A stretch of 64,000 nt of DNA from Candidatus Hydrogenedentota bacterium (GCA_016791475.1 JAEUWI010000024.1:35370-99369), one strand, 5' to 3'; counted from the stretch's first letter, positions 24,547 to 36,002 are shown. Notes: generated by a model from the sequence alone, not told the origin. Program-made: numbers and translations.

Positions 24547-27500
24547 ATGGTCTTGACAGAATCGGGCGCGGGGAGCGCCGTTAGTGCCCGCCGCGCATTC
24601 GTTTCCCGAAGGAGCGCCCGGACGTTCCACGCGGTCCCGCGCGGGGGGTGGCGTCCGGGACGCGCCGCTCTTGTGGCCTTTCTTTGGGTCGCGGTCGTAG
24701 TGCTGAGCCATCGGCCCTGCGCGGCCCTGCCGACCTATCCCGTTCAACATTTCAGCGCGAAAGCCGGACTGGCGGGGTCCGTGGTCCGGGGCATTGACCG
24801 GAGCCCGGAAGGCGTCATGTGGTTTGCCTGCTGGGGGCGCGGTGTTTCCTCCTACGATGGACTCCAGTGGAAGAGCTACGAGCTGGAAGACGGCTTGCCA
24901 TCCCACGATATTCGCGACGTGCGTTTTGATGAGCGGGGACTTCTCTGGACCGGCGGGGTGGGCGGAATAGCGGTCTTGATTGGTGATCGCTGGGTGAAAA
25001 TCCCTACGGGAGTGCCGGATCTTGACGCGCCAAGCGTCTACACCATTTGCCCCCTGCGCGACGGGCGGATTTGGTTCGGACTGGAGGGGGGCCAGGTCAT
25101 CCAGTTTGCACCCGACGGCGAGGGCGGGCCGTCCGAAAGCCCGCGGGGCGCCTGGTCGCTGGTGGCGGACCGGGATCGCACGGGAATGGACACGGGTATC
25201 GCGGGCGTGCAGGAACTCGCCGACGGAACGATGGTCATCGGGACCGACGACAATGGAATTCTGCGCTATCGCAAGGGCGCCTGGTTCCAGGGCCCGGGCG
25301 ATCCGGAAGTAACCGGCGTTTCGTCCATCTGCGTGGGAAACGATGGCCGTGTTCATGCCGCAGGGCGCAGCGGGCTCTGGTGCCAGACCCCCGGGCAGGC
25401 GGGCTGGACCCATGAATCGACCGAGCGGGCGCGCTCCGTTTCGCCCCGCGCCGGGCGTGATATCGCGGTCGCATTCCTCAGCCGGGTCGAATTCCAGGAC
25501 GGCCCAAACCGCAACGAGGTCCGCCTGCTTCGGGACACGGACGGGTTCGTCATGCAGGTAATCCGGCATTTCCCGGAGGTCGATGAAACGTGGGTGGGCA
25601 CCAAGCTGGGTGTGTTTCGTATTGGGAGCCAGGGCTGGACCTTTTATCCCCATTCCGAAGCGGGCTTCTGGCCGACGGGCAATGCCCTGTATGCCGACAG
25701 CCGGACCCCGGCGACGATGGCGGACCGCAAGGGGGCACTGCATCAATTCGTGGATGGCGGCTGGCGCGCGGTAGGTCAGATTGAACCCGGACACTATCTC
25801 TCCATCAACCGGGGCCGAGGCAACACGCTGTGGATTGCGCGGGAAGGCCGGGCGCTTCGATGGGATCTCGACACGCTGCGGGTGCTTGACCAACTGGATC
25901 TCCCCCCGGACGCCAGAAATGTTCAGGAATCCGGCTCGGGCTATTTGATCGCATGGGGTGTCGATACGATCTACCAGCAGGTCTCGGGCACCTGGGTCAG
26001 GAGTCCGGCCAGCCCCAACGCGCCGCAGGAAGGCGTCAATTCCCTGTTGGTAATCGCCGGTGATGAATTGCTGGTCTCCACGCTGGTGGCGCTGGAGCAT
26101 TGGAAGCTCTCTCCGGACGGAGAGGCCTCGCCCCTGCACCAGATCCATGATGGGAAGAACTTTCGGGGGCTCATCCAGGAACCCGATGGGACAGTCCTGG
26201 TCGGCGTCAACGAAGACGGCATTTACCGGTACCAGAGTGGCGCGCTGGACTCGGTAATACCCTTTGAAAAGAACCCGAGCGCCCGGGTGTCGTGCCTGCT
26301 GCGGACCCAGTCCGGTCGCATCTGGTCGGGGTCCCTCGATCTGGGTCTGGCCAGTTACGACCGGGGTCGCTGGATCTGGTACGGGGAGTTGAGCGGTTTT
26401 CCCAGTGGCGGTATCTCCACGATCTCCGAAGATCCGTCGGGCAATATCTGGGCGGCGCTGAACGACACCGGAATTCTGCGCTATTCGCCGGATATCGAAG
26501 CGCCGGAAACGACAATCCGGCAGATGCCGACCCAGATTCCCTACAATGACCGTAGCGTGTTTCAATTTGAAGGCCGGGATCGGTGGGACATATCCGGTCG
26601 AGACGAACTGGTTTTTGCGTCGAGAATTCGGCCGGCGGGTGGCGACGCGGACGCGGTACCCTGGAGCCCCTTTTCCCGCGAACGCAGCGTAATCTCGCCC
26701 CAATTGCCCTATGGCGAATATGTCTTCGAGGTCCAGGCGGCCGATATCAATTTCAACACGGACCCCACGCCGGCGCAGCACCCCTTTACCGTGCTCCCTC
26801 CTCTCTGGGCCACGCCGGCGTTCCTGATCCCTATCAGTGGGCTGGCCCTGGCGATTCTGGTTGCGGCGTGGCTCCTCTTCACCAATTACCGGGTCCTGAG
26901 CATATCCGAATATCGCCTGCGCGAGGCCAAGGAGCAGGCGGAGGCCGCGAACCGCGCCAAGAGCCAGTTTCTGGCCCACGTGTCCCACGAAATCAGGACC
27001 CCGATGAACGCCATTCTCGGTCATGTCCAGGTGCTTCAGAAATCCGGAAGCCGCTCGGCGGAGGACGGAGAAAGCCTGAACACCATCATTCGCAGCGGGG
27101 ATCACCTGCTGGAACTGATCAACAACGTGCTGGAGATGGCGAAAATCGAAGCCGGGACGCTGAACATCAACCTGGAAACCTTCAAGTTCCGCGAATGCGT
27201 CGATCATATTCTCCAGATGCTCGGCGTACAGTGCGCCCCCGACAAGGTGGCTCTTCGCGCGCGGATCGACGACTCCGTACCCGAATATATCATCGCGGAT
27301 CACGGGAAGATACGCCAGATCCTGATCAATCTTATCGGCAATGCCATTAAGTTTACGCCCGCCGGTTCGATCACCCTCCTCTGCAGGGCGGAGGCGCAAC
27401 CGGATCAGCCCGATGCGTTTCTGCTGCACCTGGAGTTGCGAGACACCGGACAGGGCATCGAGCCCGAGGCGCTCAATCGGGTCCTCGAACCCTTTGAGCA

Positions 27501-28086
27501 GGCTTCCGCCGGGCGCAGGGCCGGTGGCGCCGGCCTGGGTCTGCCCATAAGCCGGCGGCAGATTGAAGCGATGGATGGGGAAATGCGCATCGAATCCCAG
27601 CCGGGCCAGGGCACGTCAATCTATGCGAGCCTTCCCGTCCGCGCGGGTCACCCCGAGCAAGTGCCACGGACCACTTCGAGCGGCCACAGCCACGCCGCCG
27701 AGGCCATGGGCAACATCCGGGTCCTGGTGGTGGATGATATCGAAACGAACCTGAGCGTCATGGACAAGCTCCTGAGGCTCTTCAACTTTGACGTCGTCGG
27801 TGTATCCAGCGGTGCGGAAGCCATTGAGACGTTCCAGCACTGGAAGCCCAACCTGATCCTCATGGACCAGGCCATGCCCGACATGGACGGGATCGAGACG
27901 ACGCGGCGCATCCGCGCTATGGAAGGCGGGGAACGAATACCCGTGATCTTCGTTACCGGCGGCGTCCTCGATGAAGAGCTTCGGGAGATTCTGGCCTCCG
28001 ATGCGACCGACATCATTCGCAAGCCTTTCCGTCAGGCGGAACTGATGGAGAAAATCAGAGCCCATCTCGGACTTCCCGAGGCCTGA
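24547..28086 (+). CDS. Hybrid sensor histidine kinase with beta-propeller sensor
   Basis: About 1179 residues. After a signal/anchor segment (about 40-60) comes a periplasmic region of two-component-regulator propeller repeats (about 65-640; e.g. GVMWFACWGRGVSSYDG, GRIWFGLEGG, NIWAALNDTGILRY) and a Y_Y_Y domain with PYGEYVFEVQAAD. A membrane helix (about 757-778) leads to HisKA with H814 in HVSHEIRTPMN, HATPase_c (NLIGNAIKF, DTGQGI, GAGLGLPIS) and a C-terminal receiver with D1107 in LILMDQAMPDMDG. This layout resembles polysaccharide-sensing hybrid systems but lacks a DNA-binding output. The ATG at 24547 is preceded by GGGAG; an upstream ATG at 24481 is less likely. Confidence 0.92.
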   Translation: MVLTESGAGSAVSARRAFVSRRSARTFHAVPRGGWRPGRAALVAFLWVAVVVLSHRPCAALPTYPVQHFSAKAGLAGSVVRGIDRSPEGVMWFACWGRGVSSYDGLQWKSYELEDGLPSHDIRDVRFDERGLLWTGGVGGIAVLIGDRWVKIPTGVPDLDAPSVYTICPLRDGRIWFGLEGGQVIQFAPDGEGGPSESPRGAWSLVADRDRTGMDTGIAGVQELADGTMVIGTDDNGILRYRKGAWFQGPGDPEVTGVSSICVGNDGRVHAAGRSGLWCQTPGQAGWTHESTERARSVSPRAGRDIAVAFLSRVEFQDGPNRNEVRLLRDTDGFVMQVIRHFPEVDETWVGTKLGVFRIGSQGWTFYPHSEAGFWPTGNALYADSRTPATMADRKGALHQFVDGGWRAVGQIEPGHYLSINRGRGNTLWIAREGRALRWDLDTLRVLDQLDLPPDARNVQESGSGYLIAWGVDTIYQQVSGTWVRSPASPNAPQEGVNSLLVIAGDELLVSTLVALEHWKLSPDGEASPLHQIHDGKNFRGLIQEPDGTVLVGVNEDGIYRYQSGALDSVIPFEKNPSARVSCLLRTQSGRIWSGSLDLGLASYDRGRWIWYGELSGFPSGGISTISEDPSGNIWAALNDTGILRYSPDIEAPETTIRQMPTQIPYNDRSVFQFEGRDRWDISGRDELVFASRIRPAGGDADAVPWSPFSRERSVISPQLPYGEYVFEVQAADINFNTDPTPAQHPFTVLPPLWATPAFLIPISGLALAILVAAWLLFTNYRVLSISEYRLREAKEQAEAANRAKSQFLAHVSHEIRTPMNAILGHVQVLQKSGSRSAEDGESLNTIIRSGDHLLELINNVLEMAKIEAGTLNINLETFKFRECVDHILQMLGVQCAPDKVALRARIDDSVPEYIIADHGKIRQILINLIGNAIKFTPAGSITLLCRAEAQPDQPDAFLLHLELRDTGQGIEPEALNRVLEPFEQASAGRRAGGAGLGLPISRRQIEAMDGEMRIESQPGQGTSIYASLPVRAGHPEQVPRTTSSGHSHAAEAMGNIRVLVVDDIETNLSVMDKLLRLFNFDVVGVSSGAEAIETFQHWKPNLILMDQAMPDMDGIETTRRIRAMEGGERIPVIFVTGGVLDEELREILASDATDIIRKPFRQAELMEKIRAHLGLPEA

Positions 28087-28113
28087 CGGCCCATTGCAAA
28101 ACTCGAACGCGTG

Positions 28114-28548
28114 CTACGGCAGGAATCGGGCGCGTTCCTCCGCGCCGGGCACGCGACAGGTATCTCGCTTGCCGAAGAGGCTGTAGCGGTTTCGCGCAAT
28201 CGCGCGATAGACCGGATCGCGCACAAGACGTGGTATGAGGCGAAGCCAACCCAGGACCGACCACAGCCCGCCCAGTCTCCTGCAAATTTCCAGCGAAGCA
28301 TCGGACTGATCGTGCATGCCCCGCTCGTCCAGATAGACCATGGACCATTGTTCCGGATCCTCGCCAATCGGCGGCAACAAGGCTCGGGCGGTCTCGCCCT
28401 GGATGGGTGCGAAGAGAAACACTTGCCTGCTATCCACACGCAGCATGAGATCCACGAAGCGATTGCACAGGCCGCAGACGCCGTCGAAAAAGATAATGGG
28501 GCGATCACCTGTTGGAGCATCTCTAGTCTGACTGGATCGAGTATTCAT
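28114..28548 (-). CDS. DCC family thiol-disulfide oxidoreductase-like protein (DUF393)
   Basis: A 144-residue protein with the signature FFDGVCGLCNRFVD (C25 and C28), followed by LFAPIQGETARALL and a C-terminal R-rich helix region, as in DUF393/YuxK proteins. The redox role is predicted from the CxxC pair. It is convergent with the sensor kinase and lies 107 bases downstream of the phosphoesterase start region on the same strand; co-transcription is possible. Confidence 0.85.
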   Translation of the reverse strand: MNTRSSQTRDAPTGDRPIIFFDGVCGLCNRFVDLMLRVDSRQVFLFAPIQGETARALLPPIGEDPEQWSMVYLDERGMHDQSDASLEICRRLGGLWSVLGWLRLIPRLVRDPVYRAIARNRYSLFGKRDTCRVPGAEERARFLP

Positions 28549-28655
28549 AGGGACATCATTTCCGACTGGGGCGGAATCGCCAGCCGCAAGGATACAGCAG
28601 CGGCGTGCTCAACTGTGAGCACGCGGTATTCCTCGGCGCCTGGGGGGCGCCATTT

Positions 28656-29840
28656 CTACATCCGAAACGCCTTCCCCAGATCGAGTATTCGTTCCTCAGC
28701 GTCGTACCATCCCTGGGGGGCGAAGTCGGCCGTGTGGAGGTAGCATTGCACGCGCACCTGAGCGCTGCCTTCGGTGAAGGTGAAGAGGCGGCTCATGGGC
28801 GTGGAATGGTGGCGGCCGTGGAAGCGCGTGAGCGCCGAGACGTTGGCGAAGTTCACGCCCCACTTCCGCTCGATGTGGGAGCGACCTCCCGTGCGATCAT
28901 CGGGGTTGGTGTGGGTGTGTCCGCCGAGCCACAGGTCGATGGCCCCTTCGTGCTCCGCGAGATAGCGTTCGAAGGCCTGGGCGTCGGGCTGTTCCCCGAG
29001 CCAGTAGAGATAGGAAGCGCCCATGGGCCCGCCATCGGCGTAGTACCCGTGGAGGTTGGATCTCCAGTTACCCTGCTCGTCTTTCACATAGCCCTCCCAG
29101 GGGCCTGAGGCCACGGTGGTCTCTTTGAGCATGTGGTGGTGCGCGGAGATGATGATGCTGTCGGGATTGGCCTCCACCTGCGCCTTCCACCAGTCGAAAG
29201 TTTCCGGCATCACCGCGCCGGAAGGATAGCCTCCACGCTCGCCGCGGCCCACGGGCGGCCCCATATCGTTGCGATCACTCATCATGAGGAAGAGGAGATT
29301 GCCCGCGCGAAAGCTGTAGCGTTCCCACGTGCCCTCGACGGGATAAGGCATTCGCTTCGGGTCCACACCGGAATGGGCCGTATTTTCGCCGGTGGGGTCG
29401 ATCCACTTCTTGAACCACCACTGGGTTTCCTCGTCCTTGTAGGTCGCGTCGTGGTTACCCGCCACGCAATAAATCGCCTCGCGCCGATGGTGCTTCAACG
29501 CTCCGAACTGACGGACGATCTCCGCGCCTTCTTCATCCTTGGGTGAGCCCTGGTTCCCCGAAAAGTCTCCCAGGTTCACCGCGATATCCCAGTCGAAGCC
29601 GGGTCCTTCGCTCTGGCGCAGCGCATCGGCCAGGCTCTCGCGGCCCTGCTTGAGATCGGTGCCCACATGGGCGTCGGACATGGCCCAGAGTCGAAACTGG
29701 CGGGGAGATTCGATGGCATCCGCGGCCGCGACGTGCCGCGAAACTGTGCCGAGGGTGAATGCCTGCGCGGCCCGACGCGAAAACTCGCGGCGGGTCATCC
29801 CACGCCGGTGCTTTCCTGTTGGTTTGTTTTGAATGTCCAT
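28656..29840 (-). CDS. Tat-exported metallophosphoesterase
   Basis: A 394-residue calcineurin-like phosphoesterase. R17-R18 in MTRREFSRRAAQAF is a twin-arginine signal, so it is exported folded. The metal motifs are DAH (D56, H58), GD (D92), GNHD (N129, H130), then HHHM and GGHTHTN further on. The ATG at 29840 is used because AGGA lies at proper spacing; an ATG two codons earlier would abut it. The substrate is unknown. Confidence 0.88.
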   Translation of the reverse strand: MDIQNKPTGKHRRGMTRREFSRRAAQAFTLGTVSRHVAAADAIESPRQFRLWAMSDAHVGTDLKQGRESLADALRQSEGPGFDWDIAVNLGDFSGNQGSPKDEEGAEIVRQFGALKHHRREAIYCVAGNHDATYKDEETQWWFKKWIDPTGENTAHSGVDPKRMPYPVEGTWERYSFRAGNLLFLMMSDRNDMGPPVGRGERGGYPSGAVMPETFDWWKAQVEANPDSIIISAHHHMLKETTVASGPWEGYVKDEQGNWRSNLHGYYADGGPMGASYLYWLGEQPDAQAFERYLAEHEGAIDLWLGGHTHTNPDDRTGGRSHIERKWGVNFANVSALTRFHGRHHSTPMSRLFTFTEGSAQVRVQCYLHTADFAPQGWYDAEERILDLGKAFRM

Positions 29841-30632
29841 ACTCATCCTGTCTATTGCTGCTCAGCGACTGCTGCATCGGCAATAGATTGCGCAATTGCA
29901 ACGATTGGATCAACAACGCCATGGTTACTGGCGAGACACAGTGAAAGAGTTTTCCCACAGATCCACACAGATCCGCACAGATAAGTAAAAATGGTTCATC
30001 CGGTTTGACGGTACATTTTGTTCGGACCGAGAATGCCAGGTGCGTCAATGGAGGAGCGTCGGTTATTGACAGGTATTCTTCCGAGCGACTGGTGTATTGC
30101 CCTCCGGCCCGAAGGGCCACCGACAAACTAGCCCAGGGCAACGCCCTGGGAAAGCAATCCCAATTGCCTCCTAGCCCTGAAAGGGCGGTACAGAGTGGCC
30201 TTAGTCGGCGTATTGTGCCGCCCTTTCAGGGCTGAATCGTAGTTGTTCCATTTAACCCGGGGCGTTGCCCTGGGCTAATATGTTTTTGGCCCTTCGGGCC
30301 AGAAAACTGGGCCAATTGACCGCCCCCTTTTAATAAGAACGAAAGGAGTACGCTCCAATCGGATGAACCAAAAATATTGACTACTGAGCGCACGGAGAAC
30401 GTAATGGAGGGAGGGGAGCAGAGAGGCCCTCCAACGCGGCCATATCCACACTCGACACCGGCGACACTGAATGTCTTCTTCTCCGCGCCTCCGTGTCCGT
30501 GATCAAATTTTTGGTTAGATTGTGATCCAAGACACCCTTCTATGTCGTCTTCCCGACACTTGCCACAACGCGGTCTGTGCTGCTACTGTGGAGCCGCAAT
30601 CCGAAACTAGAACGGTTTCAGGGACTACCAGA
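29841..30632. other. Large intergenic region with a nested repeat element
   Basis: Nearly 800 bases with no supported gene between divergent genes. It contains a run of ACAGATC-like short repeats at about 29957-29983 and the nested hairpin element at 30106-30300. Bases 30301-30632 show no promoter or structure I could recognise. Confidence 0.5.
30106..30300. repeat. Nested symmetrical element of six small hairpins
   Basis: Three palindromic cores, A (30106-30118), B (30129-30150) and C (30173-30188), are followed by their reverse complements C' (30218-30233), B' (30256-30277) and A' (30288-30300). Spacers are equal on both sides: 10 bases for A-B and B'-A', 22 for B-C and C'-B'. Spacer sequences do not match each other. 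Each core also folds on itself (GGCCC-GAA-GGGCC; CCCAGGGC-AAC-GCCCTGGG; GCCCT-GAA-AGGGC). The only B/B' difference is one base. It looks like a dispersed repeat of a REP/MITE type; no gene is inside. Confidence 0.8.
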
Positions 30633-32891
30633 ATGGCTATTCAAGGCAGGAGCATTTTGGGCTGCACCGGAGGTGTTTGCCTGTTGTACGTGCTGGCGCT
30701 CACTGCGCCGGGCTGGGCGTCCCATGCCGCGCCACCCGACTTCGAGCACCAGATCGCGCCGCTGCTCGTGAAGCGCTGCGTCGAGTGCCATCAAGAGCGG
30801 GACCCCTCCGGCGGGCTGGCGCTGGTCACGCGGGCGGGTTTGTTGAAGGGCGGCGGCGATGGCCCCGCTGTCGTACCCGGTGCGCCGGACGCGAGCCACA
30901 TTTTTGCGCGGGTATTGGCGGGCGAAATGCCGCCCGAAGAGAAAGGGCTTTCGCGGAAACTGCCCGAAGCGGAGATCGCACTTCTTCGCGAATGGATTCA
31001 GTCGGGTGCGCCGTGGCCCGAAGGCCGCAAGCTCGACCTTTATGAAGCCACGACCGAAGTGCGCGGCGGGCGCGACTGGTGGTCTTTTCAGCCTATCAAG
31101 CCTGTGGCGCCACCAAACGTCACGCACCCCGAACTCGCCAGCAATCCCATCGACGCCTTCATCCTCGCGGGGCTGGAAAAGGCCGGCATGGAGCCTGCGC
31201 CCCTGGCGGATCGCCGCAACCTGATTCGGCGCGTGTACTATGATGTGATCGGCCTGCCGCCAAGCTTTGAACAGATCAAAGCTTTCGTCGCCGATGACCG
31301 GCCCGATGCGTGGGAGCGCGTGGTGGATGGCCTGCTCGCCAACCCGCACTACGGCGAAAAGTGGGCACGGCACTGGCTCGATGTGGTGCGCTTTGCGGAG
31401 ACCAGCGGGTATGAGCGGGACCAGGAAAAGCCCTACGCCTGGCGTTACCGCGACTGGGTGGTGGATGCGATCAACGACGACCTGCCCTACGACCAGTTTG
31501 TGGTTCAGCAACTGGCGGGCGATGAGGTGCCTGACCGTACCGAGCGCACCGTCATTGCCACGGGCATGCTGCGCCTGGGCACGTGGAATGATGAACCGAA
31601 CGACGCGCAGGACTACAAATACGAGCGCCTTGAAGATCTGGTACACGTCACTTCGTCCGCCTTTCTCGGGCTCACGGTGAAGTGTGCGCGGTGCCACGAT
31701 CACAAGTTCGACCCGATCCCCCAGACGGACTACTACCGCCTGGCCGCCGCGTTCTGGCCGGGCGCCATTGAAGCGCGCGACGGGAAGTATGTCGGCGGGC
31801 CGACGCCGGAAGAACTCGGTTATGAGAATGTGCTCGGCTGGTCCGATATCACGAACACGCCCCAACCTATTCATCTGCTGAAAAATGGCGAGCGCGACAA
31901 ACCGGGCGTCGCCGTGGAGGCGGGCGTGCTCACTGTTGTACCCGCGCTGGACCGCCCATTCGACATGCCGCCCGCCAACGCGAAATCCACTTTCCGCCGT
32001 CTGCAATTGGCGCGCTGGATCACGAACCCCGCCAATCCGCTTACGCCGCGCGTGGCGGTGAACCGCCTGTGGCAACACCACTTCGGCAAGGGACTGGTGC
32101 GCACGCCGGACAATTTCGGCTACAAGGGTGACCTGCCCACGCACCCCGAATTGCTCGACTGGCTGGCGAATGAACTCATCCAGGGGGGCTGGAAGATGAA
32201 GCCACTTCACCGCATGATATTGCTGTCGCGCACCTATCGCCAGGCGACGGTCCATCCACAACAGGACGCGTACAACTTGACCGACGCGTCGAACATGCAT
32301 TGGTGGCGGGCCGAGCGCCGCCGACTCGATGCCGAGGCCCTGCGCGACACGATGCTGTCCGTGACCGGCGAGCTCGACGAAACACGCGGTGGGCCGAGCT
32401 TCAAACCCGCCATCGCGGCCGATGCCCTGGAGGGCCTGTCCACGAAGGATGCCGCGTGGAAAGCCTCGCCCGAGGGCCAGCAACACCGCCGCAGTCTATA
32501 TATCTACAGCAAGCGCAGTTTACTGCCGCCGATGATGACTACGTTTAATTTCACCGACACGACCCTTCCCTGCGCCCAGCGCGATTCGACCATTGCGCCG
32601 ACGCAGGCCCTGGCCCTGCTGAACAACGCCTTCACCCACGAACGCAGCGCGGCACTCGCGCGGCGGGTGATCTCCACTGCGGGCGCTACGCCGGAGGAAC
32701 GCATAGGGCTGGCCTGGCGATACGCGCTGGAGCGCGACCCGACGCTCGACGAGGCGCGGCTCTCGCTGGAGCATCTGGTCGATCAACAGGCGCGCTTTGC
32801 GAAGGCGGGATTGGATGTCCCCGACCAGCGCGCCCTGGAGTCCCTTTGCCATGTGTTGCTGAACGGGAATGAGTTTATTTATGTGGATTAA
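30633..32891 (+). CDS. PSCyt1 (planctomycete cytochrome c) - DUF1549 - DUF1553 protein
   Basis: A 752-residue secreted protein with a signal segment (residues 10-31). A cytochrome-like motif RCVECHQE (C49, C52, H53) starts the PSCyt1 domain, followed by DUF1549 (residues about 150-360) that ends in a second CxxCH, KCARCHDHKFDP (C351, C354, H355). DUF1553 fills the C-terminus (LARWITNPANPLTPRVAVNRLWQHHFG, RRSLYIYSKRS). This set is typical of Planctomycetota and relatives, and is nearly always paired with a DUF1501 gene, as here. Biochemical role is unproven; a link to heme-dependent polysaccharide attack is speculative. The start is the ATG at 30633. Confidence 0.9.
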   Translation: MAIQGRSILGCTGGVCLLYVLALTAPGWASHAAPPDFEHQIAPLLVKRCVECHQERDPSGGLALVTRAGLLKGGGDGPAVVPGAPDASHIFARVLAGEMPPEEKGLSRKLPEAEIALLREWIQSGAPWPEGRKLDLYEATTEVRGGRDWWSFQPIKPVAPPNVTHPELASNPIDAFILAGLEKAGMEPAPLADRRNLIRRVYYDVIGLPPSFEQIKAFVADDRPDAWERVVDGLLANPHYGEKWARHWLDVVRFAETSGYERDQEKPYAWRYRDWVVDAINDDLPYDQFVVQQLAGDEVPDRTERTVIATGMLRLGTWNDEPNDAQDYKYERLEDLVHVTSSAFLGLTVKCARCHDHKFDPIPQTDYYRLAAAFWPGAIEARDGKYVGGPTPEELGYENVLGWSDITNTPQPIHLLKNGERDKPGVAVEAGVLTVVPALDRPFDMPPANAKSTFRRLQLARWITNPANPLTPRVAVNRLWQHHFGKGLVRTPDNFGYKGDLPTHPELLDWLANELIQGGWKMKPLHRMILLSRTYRQATVHPQQDAYNLTDASNMHWWRAERRRLDAEALRDTMLSVTGELDETRGGPSFKPAIAADALEGLSTKDAAWKASPEGQQHRRSLYIYSKRSLLPPMMTTFNFTDTTLPCAQRDSTIAPTQALALLNNAFTHERSAALARRVISTAGATPEERIGLAWRYALERDPTLDEARLSLEHLVDQQARFAKAGLDVPDQRALESLCHVLLNGNEFIYVD

Positions 32892-32942
32892 CAACGCACG
32901 TCACATGCGAATCGATTTCAGCGGAACCTATGGATGTTTTTC

Positions 32943-33128
32943 ACCACGAAGAACACGAAGAGCACGAAGAAGAAAAGAAGGAAATAATTTTTTGGGAGTT
33001 GAGCTTTTTGCCAGTTTCGGCTGTCCGATATCTGAATCACGTTGCGCCGCGACGCATACATCGTGGTCACCCCGCACGCGCTCTCTTCACCTTCTTACCC
33101 CCTTCGTGCGCTTCGTGTTCTTCGTGGT
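32943..33128. repeat. Inverted arms of iterated 9-bp units between PSCyt1 and DUF1501 genes
   Basis: The left arm (32943-32969) and right arm (33102-33128) are reverse complements over 27 bases with one mismatch. Each consists of three 9-base units of the ACGAAGAAC type. The 132 bases between have no gene. The element sits inside what is probably one operon, 24 bases before the DUF1501 start. Confidence 0.75.
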
Positions 33129-33152
33129 AGGAATTTTTGATTGGAGCATTCC

Positions 33153-34604
<1,452 letters not shown>

Positions 34605-34633
34605 GTTGAGTGCCGCGACCCCGCGTCCCGCCC

Positions 34634-35842
34634 CTACGTCGTTCCCTGTGCGGCTTCCAATTCGGCCATGCGCTTCGCATGGCGTTTGAGCAAGTCGTAG
34701 ATGGGCCGATTGCCCGCGCGCTTGGCGACTTCGCGCAGGGTCATACCGTGTGACGGAATCCGTATGTCGGCTCCGGCCGCGAGGAGGCGGCGTACCGTCG
34801 CCAGGTGCCCCTTGACCACCGCCTGGTACAGGGGCGTCTCGCCGGAAAGGTTCGCCTGGTTCACCTCGGCCCCCTGCTGTATCAGATGCTCCGCGATGGC
34901 GTAGTGTTCCTTGTTGATGGCCACCAGCAGCGGGGTCCAGCCTTTTTCATTCACCGGGATGTTGAGCGTATCGGGCTGGCTGCGCCGGAAAAGGCGCACG
35001 ATGCGCAGATCACCCGTAAGAATCGCGCCCACCAGGGAATCCGGTATCTCCAGCGCGCGAATCTCCTCTTGGCAATCAATAAAGAGCTTGGCCAGGCGGT
35101 CGAAGTTGTTGTTGCGCGCGAGCGTAACGAGATCCCAACGCTCAAGCATGGTCCGCTGACCCACATCCGCCCCAGCCGCAATCAGCAGTTCCGCGGATTC
35201 AAAGCCCCCGCAGACGGCCGCCATTTGCAGGGCCGTGCGCTGGTCGTCGTCCCGGGCATCCACGTCCACTCCTCGGGTGAGCAGCCGCCGGACCATGGCG
35301 GGATCCTTCGCCTTCACCGCCACCATCAGCGCGGTTGAATTGCCGAGTCCGCGATGCTCTACATTGGCCCCGAGGGCCAGGAGCGTTTCCACGACGGAAA
35401 CATGTCCCGCTTCCACGGCAAGAAGCAGCGGCGTGCGACCCTGCTTTTCCTCATATTCGATATCGGCGCCGTGGGCCGCCAGCAATTCCACAACCGCGTG
35501 GTGTCCCCGTGCGGCGGCCGCCACGAGTCCGGTGATGCCCTTGCGCGCGCACTTGTCGGGCTCCGCGCCCGCTTCCAGAAGGAGTTCCACCACCGCCAGC
35601 CGCCCATATTTGGCTGCGTGATACAGGGGCGTGTCGCCCTTGCGCCCCTGGCGATCGACTTCGGCACCGCGCTTCAGGAGCAGCCGCACAATGTCGCGGT
35701 GCCCCGCGCCCGCCGCGTGGATCAAGGGCGTTGCGCCGTCGGCGTCGGCGTCGTTCGGCGAAGACCCTTTATCGAGGAACCTCTCAACTTTGGCCAGATC
35801 GCCCTGCTGCGCCGCCTTGAAAATGGATGAAAAAAGGTCCAA
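34634..35842 (-). CDS. Ankyrin-repeat protein
   Basis: A 402-residue protein made largely of ankyrin repeats: six clear units at about residues 3-200 (GATPLIHAAGAGHRDIVRLL and similar) and three more at about 285-385, separated by a less regular stretch (VTLARNNNFDRLAKLFIDCQ). There is no signal peptide, so it is probably cytoplasmic and binds a protein partner. The TTG at 35842 was chosen because GGGGAGGA lies six bases upstream; the earlier ATG frame adds 31 residues with no match. Convergent with DUF1501. Confidence 0.85.
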   Translation of the reverse strand: MDLFSSIFKAAQQGDLAKVERFLDKGSSPNDADADGATPLIHAAGAGHRDIVRLLLKRGAEVDRQGRKGDTPLYHAAKYGRLAVVELLLEAGAEPDKCARKGITGLVAAAARGHHAVVELLAAHGADIEYEEKQGRTPLLLAVEAGHVSVVETLLALGANVEHRGLGNSTALMVAVKAKDPAMVRRLLTRGVDVDARDDDQRTALQMAAVCGGFESAELLIAAGADVGQRTMLERWDLVTLARNNNFDRLAKLFIDCQEEIRALEIPDSLVGAILTGDLRIVRLFRRSQPDTLNIPVNEKGWTPLLVAINKEHYAIAEHLIQQGAEVNQANLSGETPLYQAVVKGHLATVRRLLAAGADIRIPSHGMTLREVAKRAGNRPIYDLLKRHAKRMAELEAAQGTT

Positions 35843-36002
35843 CGAAAATCCTCCCCGATGGGCTGGTGGGCTGCGCTGCGTCCGGGGCGCATTCCCGGTC
35901 GACGTCACCCAGATTCCAGGGCGTCGAGCCGCCAAGCCATCGTGCTCCCCGGATTGCTGCCGTTTGAGTCCCCCGACGTCGGGAACCGGCGTTTGTCTAC
36001 TT

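Noticed and set aside
24538..27429. 963-codon open frame on the minus strand
   Set aside because: It is antisense to the sensor kinase, which has complete domain motifs; the antisense residues match nothing and arise from codon bias in high-GC DNA.
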